DNA of 64,000 nt from Anisakis pegreffii (Eukaryota > Nematoda > Chromadorea > Rhabditida > Anisakidae), in the NCBI GenBank assembly GCA_035041965.1, contig JAPYMA010003004.1, positions 96,474-160,473 of the forward strand, read 5' to 3'. A model generated the notes under the pieces. That model had not been told where the DNA came from and ran no database searches. It saw only the letters and a program-made list of their open reading frames with translations. This document shows, one piece after another, positions 52,962 to 64,000 of the stretch. The stretch's first letter is position 1, and every line of letters begins with the position of its first letter. A program made the position numbers and the translations under genes.

Positions 52962-54830
52962 TTTGTAAATTACTATCAGTCACTTCACTCAGCAGTGATA
53001 CAACCTGAAATAATTTTTCCTGGTTTCATATTTACTTCTTAACAATATGAAACTCAAGCGTAGTCATTTTATACGAGAATTTTTTCGAAAAAAAAATTCC
53101 AACACCAAATCCTCTAGAACATACAGTAGTCTTGAACAGAAACTGCAGAAATCAACTCGCATCATTCTAACCCCCTTTGCGCTTAAGCGCGGTCATTTTC
53201 AAAACCTAGGTCTCAGCGCGACTCTAATAGCAAGCCTCGGTCTAGGCGCAGGCCTGACTCCAGCAGGTGAAGCTAAATTGCACTCGGGTGCTTTCTGCAT
53301 TTTGTTAACACACCGTTTGCTTATCAAAGGTTCCATTCTCGAAGAGCTGCAGAAGGCCATTAGTGGGCTAGTCTAAAGAGTGAATGTCCAGCGGTTCGGT
53401 CTATCGTACTCGAGAAATTTTTCTTCTCGTATATCTGTAGCATATTGAAGCCACCATGACATTTTGCCGCCTTCCCCACAACTTCTGTCTTTGTTCGTGG
53501 GGACATTTTTAATTTTTTTAATTTTGATATTTCATTCCGGTCGTTCGGATTTTATCATAATGACAATTTCTATTCATAAAGGAGTGATAGAAACAGATAT
53601 AATTTAGATAAGAACATTTCACAAATGGCTACATCCATTTGTATGCATGTGGATACATCCAACAACATCCAGATGAATTCGAAACTCCAATTCAGATGTG
53701 TTTCCCACAGCATGCAGTTTAAGACTGTGATATAAACAATTGTGATCAGTGATCATTCATGAAATGTTCTTATTGTAGACCATACTTATGTTTCAATCAT
53801 TTCATTGTAAATAGACATGCTCGTTAAGATCAGATGTATGCAAAAAAAACATAATTTTAAAAAAATGTCCTCCCGAGCAAAGATAGAAGTTGTGGGAAAG
53901 GCAGCGAAATATCATGGTGGCTTCAGTTTGCTACAGATGTATGAGAAAAAAACTTTTGGAGCACGGGGAAACAAATCACTGGGCATCCACTAGGGTTTGC
54001 AAAAATCCGACATTTTTTCAATCCCGGGATCGAGATTCAATTCCGGGATCGATTGTTGATCCCGGGATCGAACAATTTTTGTAATATCGATGCAGGCATG
54101 TTCAAATACATTTTTTCGAACCAATATGTTCATTACCAATCAGAAAAGAGTTAATTCAACAAATTATTGAACAAATTCGAGGAACGAAATTATTCAAATT
54201 CAAATATTTCATATAATGACGCTAATGATCATGCCGCAAGGGCGTACTGCATTTTCTATGCTAACAATAAGGCATCTTGTCATCTCGGGTCTAAGGTAAT
54301 AACAGTACACTTGCAGGTGAATATGAAATTCTTGATTCTCAAACACTTATTTACAATGCTTAAAGCCGATTTCCTCTCAGTATTTACGTCGTGTGAATTC
54401 TGCCATTTCGGAAATTTCGATTTCTTACGAAAGAAATGCATTGCATGAATTATATCGTTTGAATTTTGAAAAAAATCACAAGTTCAGAGTTTATCTAAAA
54501 AGTGAAAAAAGTCCGCAATGGATTTTCATCGAACCATCGAGCACTTACATGCTTGATAATTTCGATCAGAGATCATGGAAATGTACTTGATATTTAAGCT
54601 TAAGATCCTTTCGAATGGAACAATTTTGCTCACTTCAACAGTGAATTCTCTCTATGAGTGAACTCAGTGAGAATTATGTACATTTCGATCGAATGAAAAT
54701 GTTTCCAAATAGCGAAGTAAAAAGCCTTGCAGTCTTTAGAACATGCAGTTGAATTAACGGATGGAATATTGAAGCCGAAAAAATCGCGTGGGAGGAAAGG
54801 ACTTGAAATTTCGTTGAACTTTTGGATCTT

Positions 54831-55132
54831 TTGCTGATTAGGAACACACGCTCACACATGCGTCAGACCAATCCGTGGCGTGTGCTTGGGATTAGGCTGA
54901 GGCTATCACTTTTCTCTTTTTCGATGGGCATTCACATATATGGACCACGAAATGAGCAGAACTCCTCCTTAACAGCAAAACTCATTTCGTTGTCTATATA
55001 TGTGAACGCCCATCGAAAGAGAGAAAAGGGATAGCCTCAGCATAAGTCTAAGCGCACGCCACGGATTGACCTGACGCATGTGCGAGCGTCGTTTGACGCA
55101 CGTACGAGCGTGCGCTCTTCCTAATCAGCAAG
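54831..55132. mobile_element. Foldback / palindromic element, about 300 bp
   Basis: Outer ends TTGCTGATTAGGAA and TTCCTAATCAGCAA are exact inverted copies. Inside, a long imperfect inverted repeat pairs the left arm (ATGCGTCAGACCAATCCGTG ... GATGGGCATTCACATATAT) with the right arm (ATATATGTGAACGCCCATC ... CGGATTGACCTGACGCAT). The loop is about 25 nt. This architecture fits a foldback or snap-back MITE. No clear target-site duplication was found. Confidence 0.8.
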
Positions 55133-55569
55133 GGGTTGGTAAAAGAAGCCAAATTGCACTTTTGAAGCGACGCGGTCAGGTAGAGCACAGAGAAAAAGAG
55201 ATCCAATAAGGCGAATTAATTCATCGATGAGGCACAGGAATTTGACGTATTTCAAGACTACACCTGACCTGAATGTGTACATGAGGTGTCATTGGGAAGA
55301 GAAATAAATTTTCCACGTTCAGACAAAGACTGGCTACAAGAATTGGCTCATTTATGGAGCAGTAAAAGTTTAACCAGGGAAGTTTCAATTAAATAAAAGT
55401 GATGTGATCAATTGAAGTGGAAAGTGTCGAAACAGAGATTTGATCGATCAATGCCAAGTAGTCCATTGGAAAGAGAATTGAATTCTCTACAAGCACAGAA
55501 GGTTTCAGGAAAATTCATCATTTAGTTTTCGAAATTGTAACTTAAAATGAACCCTCAGTAGCAAAAATA

Positions 55570-55677
55570 ATGCCTTTGCAAGCAATTGAAATGGAAAAAG
55601 TGCTGGAACAGAAATTTTATCGGTCAATGCCAAGTAGTCCATTGGAAAGAGAATTGAATTCTCTACAAGCACAGAAG
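55570..55677 (+). CDS. Possible coding exon, unknown product
   Basis: ATG opens MPLQAIEMEKVLEQKFY and continues through MPSSPLERELNSLQAQK to a donor-like AAG/GTAATC, 36 codons in all. An upstream degenerate copy at about 55420-55500 shares an almost identical 60-bp core but has indels that break the frame. Retention of the frame in one copy suggests it is or was coding. No downstream exon or family was identified. Confidence 0.3.
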
Positions 55678-57251
55678 GTAATCGCAGATCTCTCGATTAG
55701 TATAATTTAATCTTTCTTTATTTCTTTCTTTTAATTGAATCAAATTGTAATTACTTCGACTTACATTCATTATGAAGTATCATTATGTTCCATTACCTTT
55801 TGTTTTATTTTTAGTGATATTTGCTTTTGTTTACAGATTTTTCATAATACTATCATGTTTTCATGCAATGCTCATTGGTATTTTTTATTGTTGTGGGTTT
55901 AAATCGTGTATATTTAATTTGAAATAATTCGTGATGGTTATTATGCATTTGAAAAAATGTTACAATATATTATGAAAGTAATGTTGTAGACAGTAATGAT
56001 GTAAATGAGTATTATGAAAGATTTTTAATAAATAAAGATGAATAGTAATAACTTGTGTGGTGTTACATGGAAATAAAATATCAAAATTATCGAAAAAAGA
56101 GCAAAAAACTTCTCCGCTAAACATCTCACAAAAATCCTTACCTAATAACCCTTTACTATCTCAAAATCCGCATATTTCGACATATCATATCTCAGCTTAG
56201 GATAAACAATTTGAGACGCTCAGAACGGTTTTAAAATGGCTTTGGCTGTCTGAACAACAATATCACAAGGAGAACTCCGATCCACCAACAGAAACTTAAA
56301 AACCGCGAAAATCGTCATTTCAGAATTTTCGGCCAATGGATATATTTTTTAGAGTATCACAAATTTGGCATCAATCGAGTTGGAATGAGGCACCGTACAC
56401 AGTGAAATATGAATAAACTCACTAGTTGTTGCCATTCTTGTGTTCTGATCGCAAAATGTGTCACTACCCGATTTCTAAGCACCATCATAGCGAATTCTTC
56501 CGTCCAATTTCTCAGAAAAAACCAAAAAAACGAAACGATTACAACATTGTGTTCCACTGTTCTTTTGGAGGGTTTTTCTGACCTCACTTATCTCACGCAG
56601 CCGTAATTCTATACTTTTCTTTGTACACTCGTCAAGCGGAACCGATTGGTACCTATCTTATCGCAAAAATCATCTCATTAAAAACTTCACAAAACCCTGA
56701 CCATACATATCTATTATGATTTCGAAATCCGCATTGTCGAGAAATTATGTGTTTCTACTGGCTGCTGGGTGGAGTGACCTGAGATTTCAAAAGCTTCTAC
56801 TAGAGAAGTGAATGAAATGACGTTCGGCTTGAGCATTACAGTTGGAAATAGGAGCATGCATGTACATTTACCATTACAGTTGCCACGGTCCTTGCGTGGT
56901 TATTCACGAATATCCTCACTCAGATAGTAGGAAAGAAGAGCATGCACGAACATTCAGAAGCGCTGACTGAATACTATTGAAGATTTCGATACGAAGCATG
57001 ACTCACGGCTGCCGGAGGGAAATGTAGAGGGTTTTTCCGAAGTTGTATGCTCTCCACAGAAGAAAAAAATTGAACATAAGTCACAGACAGCAACCTTTTC
57101 TGTGCATATTACTAAATCTCAAACAGTGACGCTCATTATAACCTACTGACCTCATCGTAGGATTTACGCTAACATGCATTACACGCCATACCACGAATGC
57201 CCTACTTGCTTTGCAATTCCTATCCTATGCTAAATGATTAAATGTCTTTCA

Positions 57252-57456
57252 TAAACTCCGTCTCCTTCCGAAAGGATCTATCACCTTATTCGAGAATTCT
57301 TGTTCTTTTGTCATATCATCATGCTCTTCGAAAGAAGCTAATTCATTGCTCGACAACTGTCTCACTATGCTTATGTTATGTGTGCGATCTTCCCATGAGA
57401 TGTTCCTCAATTCATGATTACTCATTTCAGTTACATTTTGCTGAATCACTAACACC
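57252..57456 (-). CDS. Possible terminal coding exon, unknown product
   Basis: After an acceptor-like GGTGTTAG the minus strand reads VIQQNVTEMSNHELRNISWE and ends VIDPFGRRRSL, then stop. Charged, protein-like composition sets it apart from the surrounding AT-driven frames. No upstream exon was joined and no family recognised. Confidence 0.3.
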
Positions 57457-58429
57457 GTTTTGCATTAGTAAACTTTCTGAATGCCTTCTCACCTCATTAC
57501 TTCAAGAAGCCTTTGAATTTCAAGTTCTTAGTCTCCAACTGCGATGTAAACAATTCTAGAACCTACACTGTACTTGAATCCACTCAAACCTATCGTCACA
57601 AAACTGCAACAGTTGCTGCCATAACAATCCTAAACTCGACAGATCCTGACGACTCGTTGATCCTTTCAGGCGATTTCGGTGTAACGTGTGGTAACACGTG
57701 GAAAAACATTTAATACAGCTGTCGCGCCACGCACCATTCACATTTTCAAATTTATCCAAATCTCAGCAAAGTTATGAGCTTACGTCCAGGCAAGAGCTTC
57801 AAACTTGAGCCTGTCCTTATCATGTGACGTCCAATTGCACCCGGATAATTTGTGCAGGGTGCTCTACGCATTTTGCGATTCTGTCTCAATCATGGATTGC
57901 CACTAAATCATGCCTAGCAATACTTCCCCTCATTGTGCCTGGTGCGACAGCATAAAGAACACGGTAATGAACAACGACAGGATGAACAAAGTGATGAATG
58001 CACGAAAACACGAAATAATCATCACAAGAAACAAGAAATAATCATGACAACGGGACAATCAAACAAGTTGTCATAAACAACAATTAACATCATCAAATTA
58101 TTATTCCTCACCTTATCATCTGAGTGCTCAAATTATGAAATATGAGAAAATTTCACAATATAACCCCAAAAATGCTGTCTCAGAAACACCTTATTGAGGA
58201 CACACATATCAACTCATTCCAAGCCTGAGAATACCTTATGTTAGCGGTCAAGAGAAAGTTCTAACCTCTATGCGCAGCCCAAACCGCAGTCATCCAGTTC
58301 AACCCTGGCCCGGGATATAAGCTCTCAGAAGTGGTCCACTATTACGAACAGAGGCGATGACTTTAAAATTTCATGATATTCAAACATTTCCTCGTTAACA
58401 AACTGGAAAACCCACAATGCTTCACATCC

Positions 58430-61400
58430 CATTTAAATGGATTTCTCAAACTTATCAAGTGCCTTACTAGCGCTAATGATGGACAATAGCTGCACTGGCA
58501 TGGGAGATAAGGATGTCATCATAGAAGTGTATGAATGCCGTCATGACACTAGCTAATAGATAAGCTTCGGCGAGTAACCACAAACACCTGAGAGATTTCT
58601 CCTCATAACACGTTTGATAACATTGGAACTTTATTCCAGCTGTTATCAAACAGCACTACGAGGAAGACGAGTCACCATTCAGCAACTCGACTCTACAGGT
58701 GAGCGGTCCAGGCGAACTTTCCAGACCTACCGCTAACTTCATGAGGCGATTCATACCCTACGTTCGTGAAACTCAGTTTTATAGGGATATTTCTCTTCCT
58801 TTCATATGCCAGTGAAGCTATCAAAACAAAACTTAAGAACCTATAATATCTCTCCTCTCATTTGAACTGATTTCTCAAACTTATCAAGTGCCTTACTAGC
58901 GCTAATAATGGACAATAGCTGCACTGGCATGGGAGATAAGGATGTCATCATAGAAGTGTATGAATGCCGTCATGACACTAGCTAATAGATAAGCTTCGGC
59001 GAGTAACCACAAACACCTGAGAGATTTCTCCTCATAACACGTTTGATAACATTGGAACTTTATTCCAGCTGTTATCAAACAGCACTACGAGGAAGACGAG
59101 TCACCATTCAGCAACTCGACTCTACAGGTGAGCGGTCCAGGCGAACTTTCCAGACCTACCGCTAACTTCATGAGGCGATTCATACCCTACGTTCGTGAAA
59201 CTCAGTTTTATAGGGATATTTCTCTTCCTTTCATATGCCAGTGAAGCTATCAAAACAAAACTTAAGAACCTATAATATCTCTCCTCTCATTTGAACTGAT
59301 TTCTCAAACTTATCAAGTGCCTTACTAGCGCTAATAATGGACAATAGCTGCACTGGCATGGGAGATAAGGATGTCATCATAGAAGTGTATGAATGCCGTC
59401 ATGACACTAGCTAATAGATAAGCTTCGGCGAGTAACCACAAACACCTGAGAGATTTCTCCTCATAACACGTTTGATAACATTGGAACTTTATTCCAGCTG
59501 TTATCAAACAGCACTACGAGGAAGACGAGTCACCATTCAGCAACTCGACTCTACAGGTGAGCGGTCCAGGCGAACTTTCCAGACCTACCGCTAACTTCAT
59601 GAGGCGATTCATACCCTACGTTCGTGAAACTCAGTTTTATAGGGATATTTCTCTTCCTTTCATATGCCAGTGAAGCTATCAAAACAAAACTTAAGAACCT
59701 ATAATATCTCTCCTCTCATTTGAACTGATTTCTCAAACTTATCAAGTGCCTTACTAGCGCTAATAATGGACAATAGCTGCACTGGCATGGGAGATAAGGA
59801 TGTCATCATAGAAGTGTATGAATGCCGTCATGACACTAGCTAATAGATAAGCTTCGGCGAGTAACCACAAACACCTGAGAGATTTCTCCTCATAACACGT
59901 TTGATAACATTGGAACTTTATTCCAGCTGTTATCAAACAGCACTACGAGGAAGACGAGTCACCATTCAGCAACTCGACTCTACAGGTGAGCGGTCCAGGC
60001 GAACTTTCCAGACCTACCGCTAACTTCATGAGGCGATTCATACCCTACGTTCGTGAAACTCAGTTTTATAGGGATATTTCTCTTCCTTTCATATGCCAGT
60101 GAAGCTATCAAAACAAAACTTAAGAACCTATAATATCTCTCCTCTCATTTGAACTGATTTCTCAAACTTATCAAGTGCCTTACTAGCGCTAATAATGGAC
60201 AATAGCTGCACTGGCATGGGAGATAAGGATGTCATCATAGAAGTGTATGAATGCCGTCATGACACTAGCTAATAGATAAGCTTCGGCGAGTAACCACAAA
60301 CACCTGAGAGATTTCTCCTCATAACACGTTTGATAACATTGGAACTTTATTCCAGCTGTTATCAAACAGCACTACGAGGAAGACGAGTCACCATTCAGCA
60401 ACTCGACTCTACAGGTGAGCGGTCCAGGCGAACTTTCCAGACCTACCGCTAACTTCATGAGGCGATTCATACCCTACGTTCGTGAAACTCAGTTTTATAG
60501 GGATATTTCTCTTCCTTTCATATGCCAGTGAAGCTATCAAAACAAAACTTAAGAACCTATAATATCTCTCCTCTCATTTGAACTGATTTCTCAAACTTAT
60601 CAAGTGCCTTACTAGCGCTAATAATGGACAATAGCTGCACTGGCATGGGAGATAAGGATGTCATCATAGAAGTGTATGAATGCCGTCATGACACTAGCTA
60701 ATAGATAAGCTTCGGCGAGTAACCACAAACACCTGAGAGATTTCTCCTCATAACACGTTTGATAACATTGGAACTTTATTCCAGCTGTTATCAAACAGCA
60801 CTACGAGGAAGACGAGTCACCATTCAGCAACTCGACTCTACAGGTGAGCGGTCCAGGCGAACTTTCCAGACCTACCGCTAACTTCATGAGGCGATTCATA
60901 CCCTACGTTCGTGAAACTCAGTTTTATAGGGATATTTCTCTTCCTTTCATATGCCAGTGAAGCTATCAAAACAAAACTTAAGAACCTATAATATCTCTCC
61001 TCTCATTTGAACTGATTTCTCAAACTTATCAAGTGCCTTACTAGCGCTAATAATGGACAATAGCTGCACTGGCATGGGAGATAAGGATGTCATCATAGAA
61101 GTGTATGAATGCCGTCATGACACTAGCTAATAGATAAGCTTCGGCGAGTAACCACAAACACCTGAGAGATTTCTCCTCATAACACGTTTGATAACATTGG
61201 AACTTTATTCCAGCTGTTATCAAACAGCACTACGAGGAAGACGAGTCACCATTCAGCAACTCGACTCTACAGGTGAGCGGTCCAGGCGAACTTTCCAGAC
61301 CTACCGCTAACTTCATGAGGCGATTCATACCCTACGTTCGTGAAACTCAGTTTTATAGGGATATTTCTCTTCCTTTCATATGCCAGTGAAGCTATCAAAA

Positions 61401-62250
61401 CAAAACTTAAGAACCTATAATATCTCTCCTCTCATTTGAACTGATTTCTCAAACTTATCAAGTGCCTTACTAGCGCTAATAATGGACAATAGCTGCACTG
61501 GCATGGGAGATAAGGATGTCATCATAGAAGTGTATGAATGCCGTCATGACACTAGCTAATAGATAAGCTTCGGCGAGTAACCACAAACACCTGAGAGATT
61601 TCTCCTCATAACACGTTTGATAACATTGGAACTTTATTCCAGCTGTTATCAAACAGCACTACGAGGAAGACGAGTCACCATTCAGCAACTCGACTCTACA
61701 GGTGAGCGGTCCAGGCGAACTTTCCAGACCTACCGCTAACTTCATGAGGCGATTCATACCCTACGTTCGTGAAACTCAGTTTTATAGGGATATTTCTCTT
61801 CCTTTCATATGCCAGTGAAGCTATCAAAACAAAACTTAAGAACCTATAATATCTCTCCTCTCATTTGAACTGATTTCTCAAACTTATCAAGTGCCTTACT
61901 AGCGCTAATAATGGACAATAGCTGCACTGGCATGGGAGATAAGGATGTCATCATAGAAGTGTATGAATGCCGTCATGACACTAGCTAATAGATAAGCTTC
62001 GGCGAGTAACCACAAACACCTGAGAGATTTCTCCTCATAACACGTTTGATAACATTGGAACTTTATTCCAGCTGTTATCAAACAGCACTACGAGGAAGAC
62101 GAGTTACCATTCAGCAACTCGACTCTACAGGTGAGCGGTCCAGGCGAACTTTCCAGACCTACCGCTAACTTCATGAGGCGATTCATACCCTACGTTCATG
62201 AAACTCAGTTTTATAGGGATAGTTTTCTTGTTTCATATGCCAGTGCAACT
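58430..62250. repeat. 429-bp satellite, nine tandem units
   Basis: TTTCTCAAACTTATCAAGTG recurs at 58442, 58871, 59300, 59729, 60158, 60587, 61016, 61445 and 61874, a constant 429-bp period. Inner units look identical. The first unit differs at one base (GCTAATGATGG); the last has two changes and then diverges after about 62222. Each unit holds one HindIII site (AAGCTT) and a hairpin with perfect 10-bp arms GTTTGATAAC/GTTATCAAAC around a smaller TGGAA/TTCCA stem. A 25-codon frame (MDNSCTGMGDKDVIIEVYEC..) is also present. Units are visibly less AT-rich than their flanks. Confidence 0.98.
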
Positions 62251-62428
62251 ATTATCAACCCCAGTCACAACTCTTCTCGCAACAAACTACATATTCTCTG
62301 ATGTGACACCTCTACATATAAGGAGAGACCAATTTCGAGAGCTTTTTCTCAACCATGACATGACTAGGATACTGCGTCAGGTTGTCCATGGAGAGCTAAG
62401 TATTCCTGTTAATCGCATGCTAATATGA
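62198..62428 (+). CDS. Short frame starting inside the last satellite unit
   Basis: The last unit has CATGAAACTC where other units have CGTGAAACTC, creating an ATG. The 76-codon frame begins MKLSFIGIVFLFHMPVQLL, hydrophobic like a signal peptide, and runs into unique DNA. No homology is recognised; chance is the simplest explanation. Confidence 0.12.
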   Translation: MKLSFIGIVFLFHMPVQLLSTPVTTLLATNYIFSDVTPLHIRRDQFRELFLNHDMTRILRQVVHGELSIPVNRMLI

Positions 62429-62775
62429 CTCACAGTAATGTTGAACTAACACTTGACTAAGCAAAGTCGAAGCCCAAATGAATTTCGAGTCAAGTCGCTA
62501 CACCAACTCAAGTCAACACGTGATGAATTTCAAGTCAAGTTATTTCAAAGTTTCATTCAGCTTATAATACAGTCTCAGTGAAGCTATGTCAAGTCAAAGT
62601 TGTGACTATGTTTAATCAAATTAAGTTAAGCTGGAACAGCTACCTCAATACACATCAGCAATTGTGCTAGCCTCATATCTATGCTGGAGTCCAACACAGA
62701 TTCACGTAATGGAGTTCACATTGGGGATGGGGGGGTAATGGTTGGGTGCACAAACTGAAAAAAATTTCCATCAGG

Positions 62776-62950
62776 TGGGATGGGCCATATCTATAGCCAG
62801 TCCAATTCCCTACCTCTGGCTCCGGAGTTAAGCGGGTCGTTACGTGCCGCATCCCTCCTTCGCCCTACCCACATCCCGTATAAAAACGTTTACAATGTTC
62901 ACAATAACAACGAATGTGCAAAATGAATAAATAAATAAATAAATAATGAA
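62776..62950 (+). mobile_element. 5S-rRNA-like SINE candidate with AAAT tail
   Basis: GGGCCATATC at 62782 and GGAGTTAAGCGGGTCG at 62824 resemble the 5' part of 5S rRNA, including the box A core AGTTAAGC. The distance from CCATATC to AGTTAAGC is 41 nt, the same as in my recollection of nematode 5S. The sequence then departs from 5S and ends in repeated AAAT (about 62924-62950). That is the layout of a 5S-headed SINE, or a 5S pseudogene beside a simple repeat. Confidence 0.45.
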
Positions 62951-64000
62951 AGCATTCATGATAATTTGTGGCAATATACATGAATATATACATCACATGT
63001 AATGTACAATTCAGTTAATTCAGAACATTAACGAATAAATAGAAAGTTAAATTCAATAGGTAATAATCTGAGTCAGAGTTCACAATATTTTTCCTTTAAT
63101 ATCAAATTGTTTTAAATGACCTAAACTTTGCAACATTTGACAATACAGTGACAATAACAATAATACATAGCAATGATGGTAACGTAACGCAAATAACATG
63201 AACAGTTCAATTAAAAACTACTAAAAAATCCCCCCAGTTAAAACATATGAAGCATCATTTATACTTTCACAAATTTATCATCGACAATAATAACATTGAA
63301 CAATACACTGTAATATTTGTCACTGTATTGTCATCTATACTTAATTGTTCTCATAATAATCACAATAATTAATTATTCACAATAATCATAAATGAATAAA
63401 AGAAAAAAGAATGAAGTGATTAAAAAAGTGGTCACTGACCACGACTGAATTTTATTCTGTGTCCCTAAGTACAAGTTTGAAACTACTAACCTGACGCTTC
63501 TTTGCGCCACGGTGTAATATTTGTTGAATATTGTTGAATAATATTGTTGAGCTTGTTGAATTGAATATTCGTTGAGTTGTTGATTGCTGTTGTTTTGATT
63601 TGATATATCCAGGCGATATTGTTGATTATTGATCCACCCACGGGATATTGAATTGATCACGGCAAGCCTGTTGATTGCCGTCGACCCATCACCATCGGTT
63701 GCCGTCTCTCGTCATCCGGTTAGAACGATCAGCGTGCGACTTTACCTGGAATTAGATGACGGTTTATATCAACATCTCTATCAATATTATGTCTGCTATC
63801 ACACAACTGTTTTATACACCAACCCATCTAACAGAGAATATTCACACAATACCCATATATGAAGAATATACGACACATTTCTGCCAGATCAAGAGGAATT
63901 AAGAAGATTGATTGACAATAAAGTCATTTCATATCACCAACAAACAAATTAAACCACCACAGAAATGATTTAATTCCTCACCTTTGATCCGAGATGATGA
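62951..64000. other. Low-complexity right end of the window
   Basis: ATAAT/CAATAA-rich DNA and a TTGTTGAATATTG-type repeat at about 63520-63630. No coding exon is supported. Confidence 0.5.

Larger units (their letters stand above)
50665..53355. repeat. Segmental duplication, copy 2
   Basis: Direct copy of 47250-50155. It lacks the roughly 390-bp stretch between MED21 and DIM1, so the two genes are about 330 bp apart. It carries a 180-bp MITE on the 3' side of MED21 exon 2. The copied part does not reach MED21 exon 3. Confidence 0.93.
53356..58429. other. Gene-poor region with mobile-element debris
   Basis: No complete gene. Three TCCCGGGATC-type words cluster at about 54020-54070 beside an end-like CTAGGGTTTGC, suggesting a decayed hAT-type element. 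A 300-bp foldback lies at 54831-55132, and a duplicated coding-like exon at 55430-55677. Word-rich, more GC-rich patches lie at 55135-55190 and 57770-57880. The rest shows no structure I can name. Confidence 0.45.

Noticed and set aside
53047..53376. 109-residue open frame (+) at the right edge of duplication copy 2
   Set aside because: It spans repeat-like word-rich DNA; the equivalent in copy 1 is interrupted by length changes in the A-run, and no motif is present.
53985..54090. Second hAT-type element near the TCCCGGGATC words
   Set aside because: Only one end-like motif (CTAGGGTTTGC) is visible; no matching inverted end or target duplication was found.
58430..62250. CRISPR array, rDNA repeat or spliced-leader RNA cluster
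   Set aside because: The whole 429-bp unit repeats without spacers; no spliced-leader, Sm-site or 5S landmarks are in the unit.
63629..63862. 77-residue open frame (+) at the right end
   Set aside because: Low-complexity surroundings, no motif, no splice context.

Overview
The window reads as AT-rich nuclear DNA of a nematode. Three things support this. Introns end in (T)TTCAG. Two genes have a splice acceptor only 4 nt upstream of the ATG, as in spliced-leader trans-splicing. The STAR and Tob proteins look most like the nematode GLD-1/ASD-2 and FOG-3 types. Genes are split into small exons, so products were found by joining exons by eye with splice phase as a check. No similarity search was possible; family calls rest on recalled motifs. 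The species is not determined.

Layout. 1-6601 has no gene I can defend. 6602-9178 (+) is a STAR/KH RNA-binding protein (ASD-2/GLD-1/quaking type). Tail to tail with it, 12171-17587 (-) is a Tob/BTG-family protein (FOG-3-like). 17588-21328 holds a 30-bp tandem repeat and orphan coding-like exons. 21329-28357 (-) is an angiomotin-like coiled-coil protein with a PPxY motif and a PLDLS motif. 28358-36349 is gene-poor, with a hAT-like MITE and a strong hairpin. 36350-40223 (+) is an SR splicing factor with alternative 3' exons and a palindromic copy of its last splice acceptor. 41631-45261 (-) is a threonine-type L-asparaginase/isoaspartyl peptidase.

47046-53355 is a tandem segmental duplication of a two-gene unit: MED21 (Mediator) and DIM1 (U5 snRNP thioredoxin-like). 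Both DIM1 copies are intact. The second MED21 is broken: it has a frameshift, lacks its last exon and has a MITE on its 3' side. 53356-58430 is gene-poor, with a 300-bp foldback element and a duplicated coding-like exon. 58430-62250 is a homogeneous 429-bp satellite (9 units). 62250-64000 has a 5S-rRNA-like, SINE-like element and low-complexity DNA.

Themes. Four of the gene types act on RNA or transcription (STAR, SR, DIM1, MED21). Tob/BTG proteins also act on mRNA, through deadenylation. I see no operon of one pathway; DIM1-MED21 is the only pair spaced like a nematode operon.
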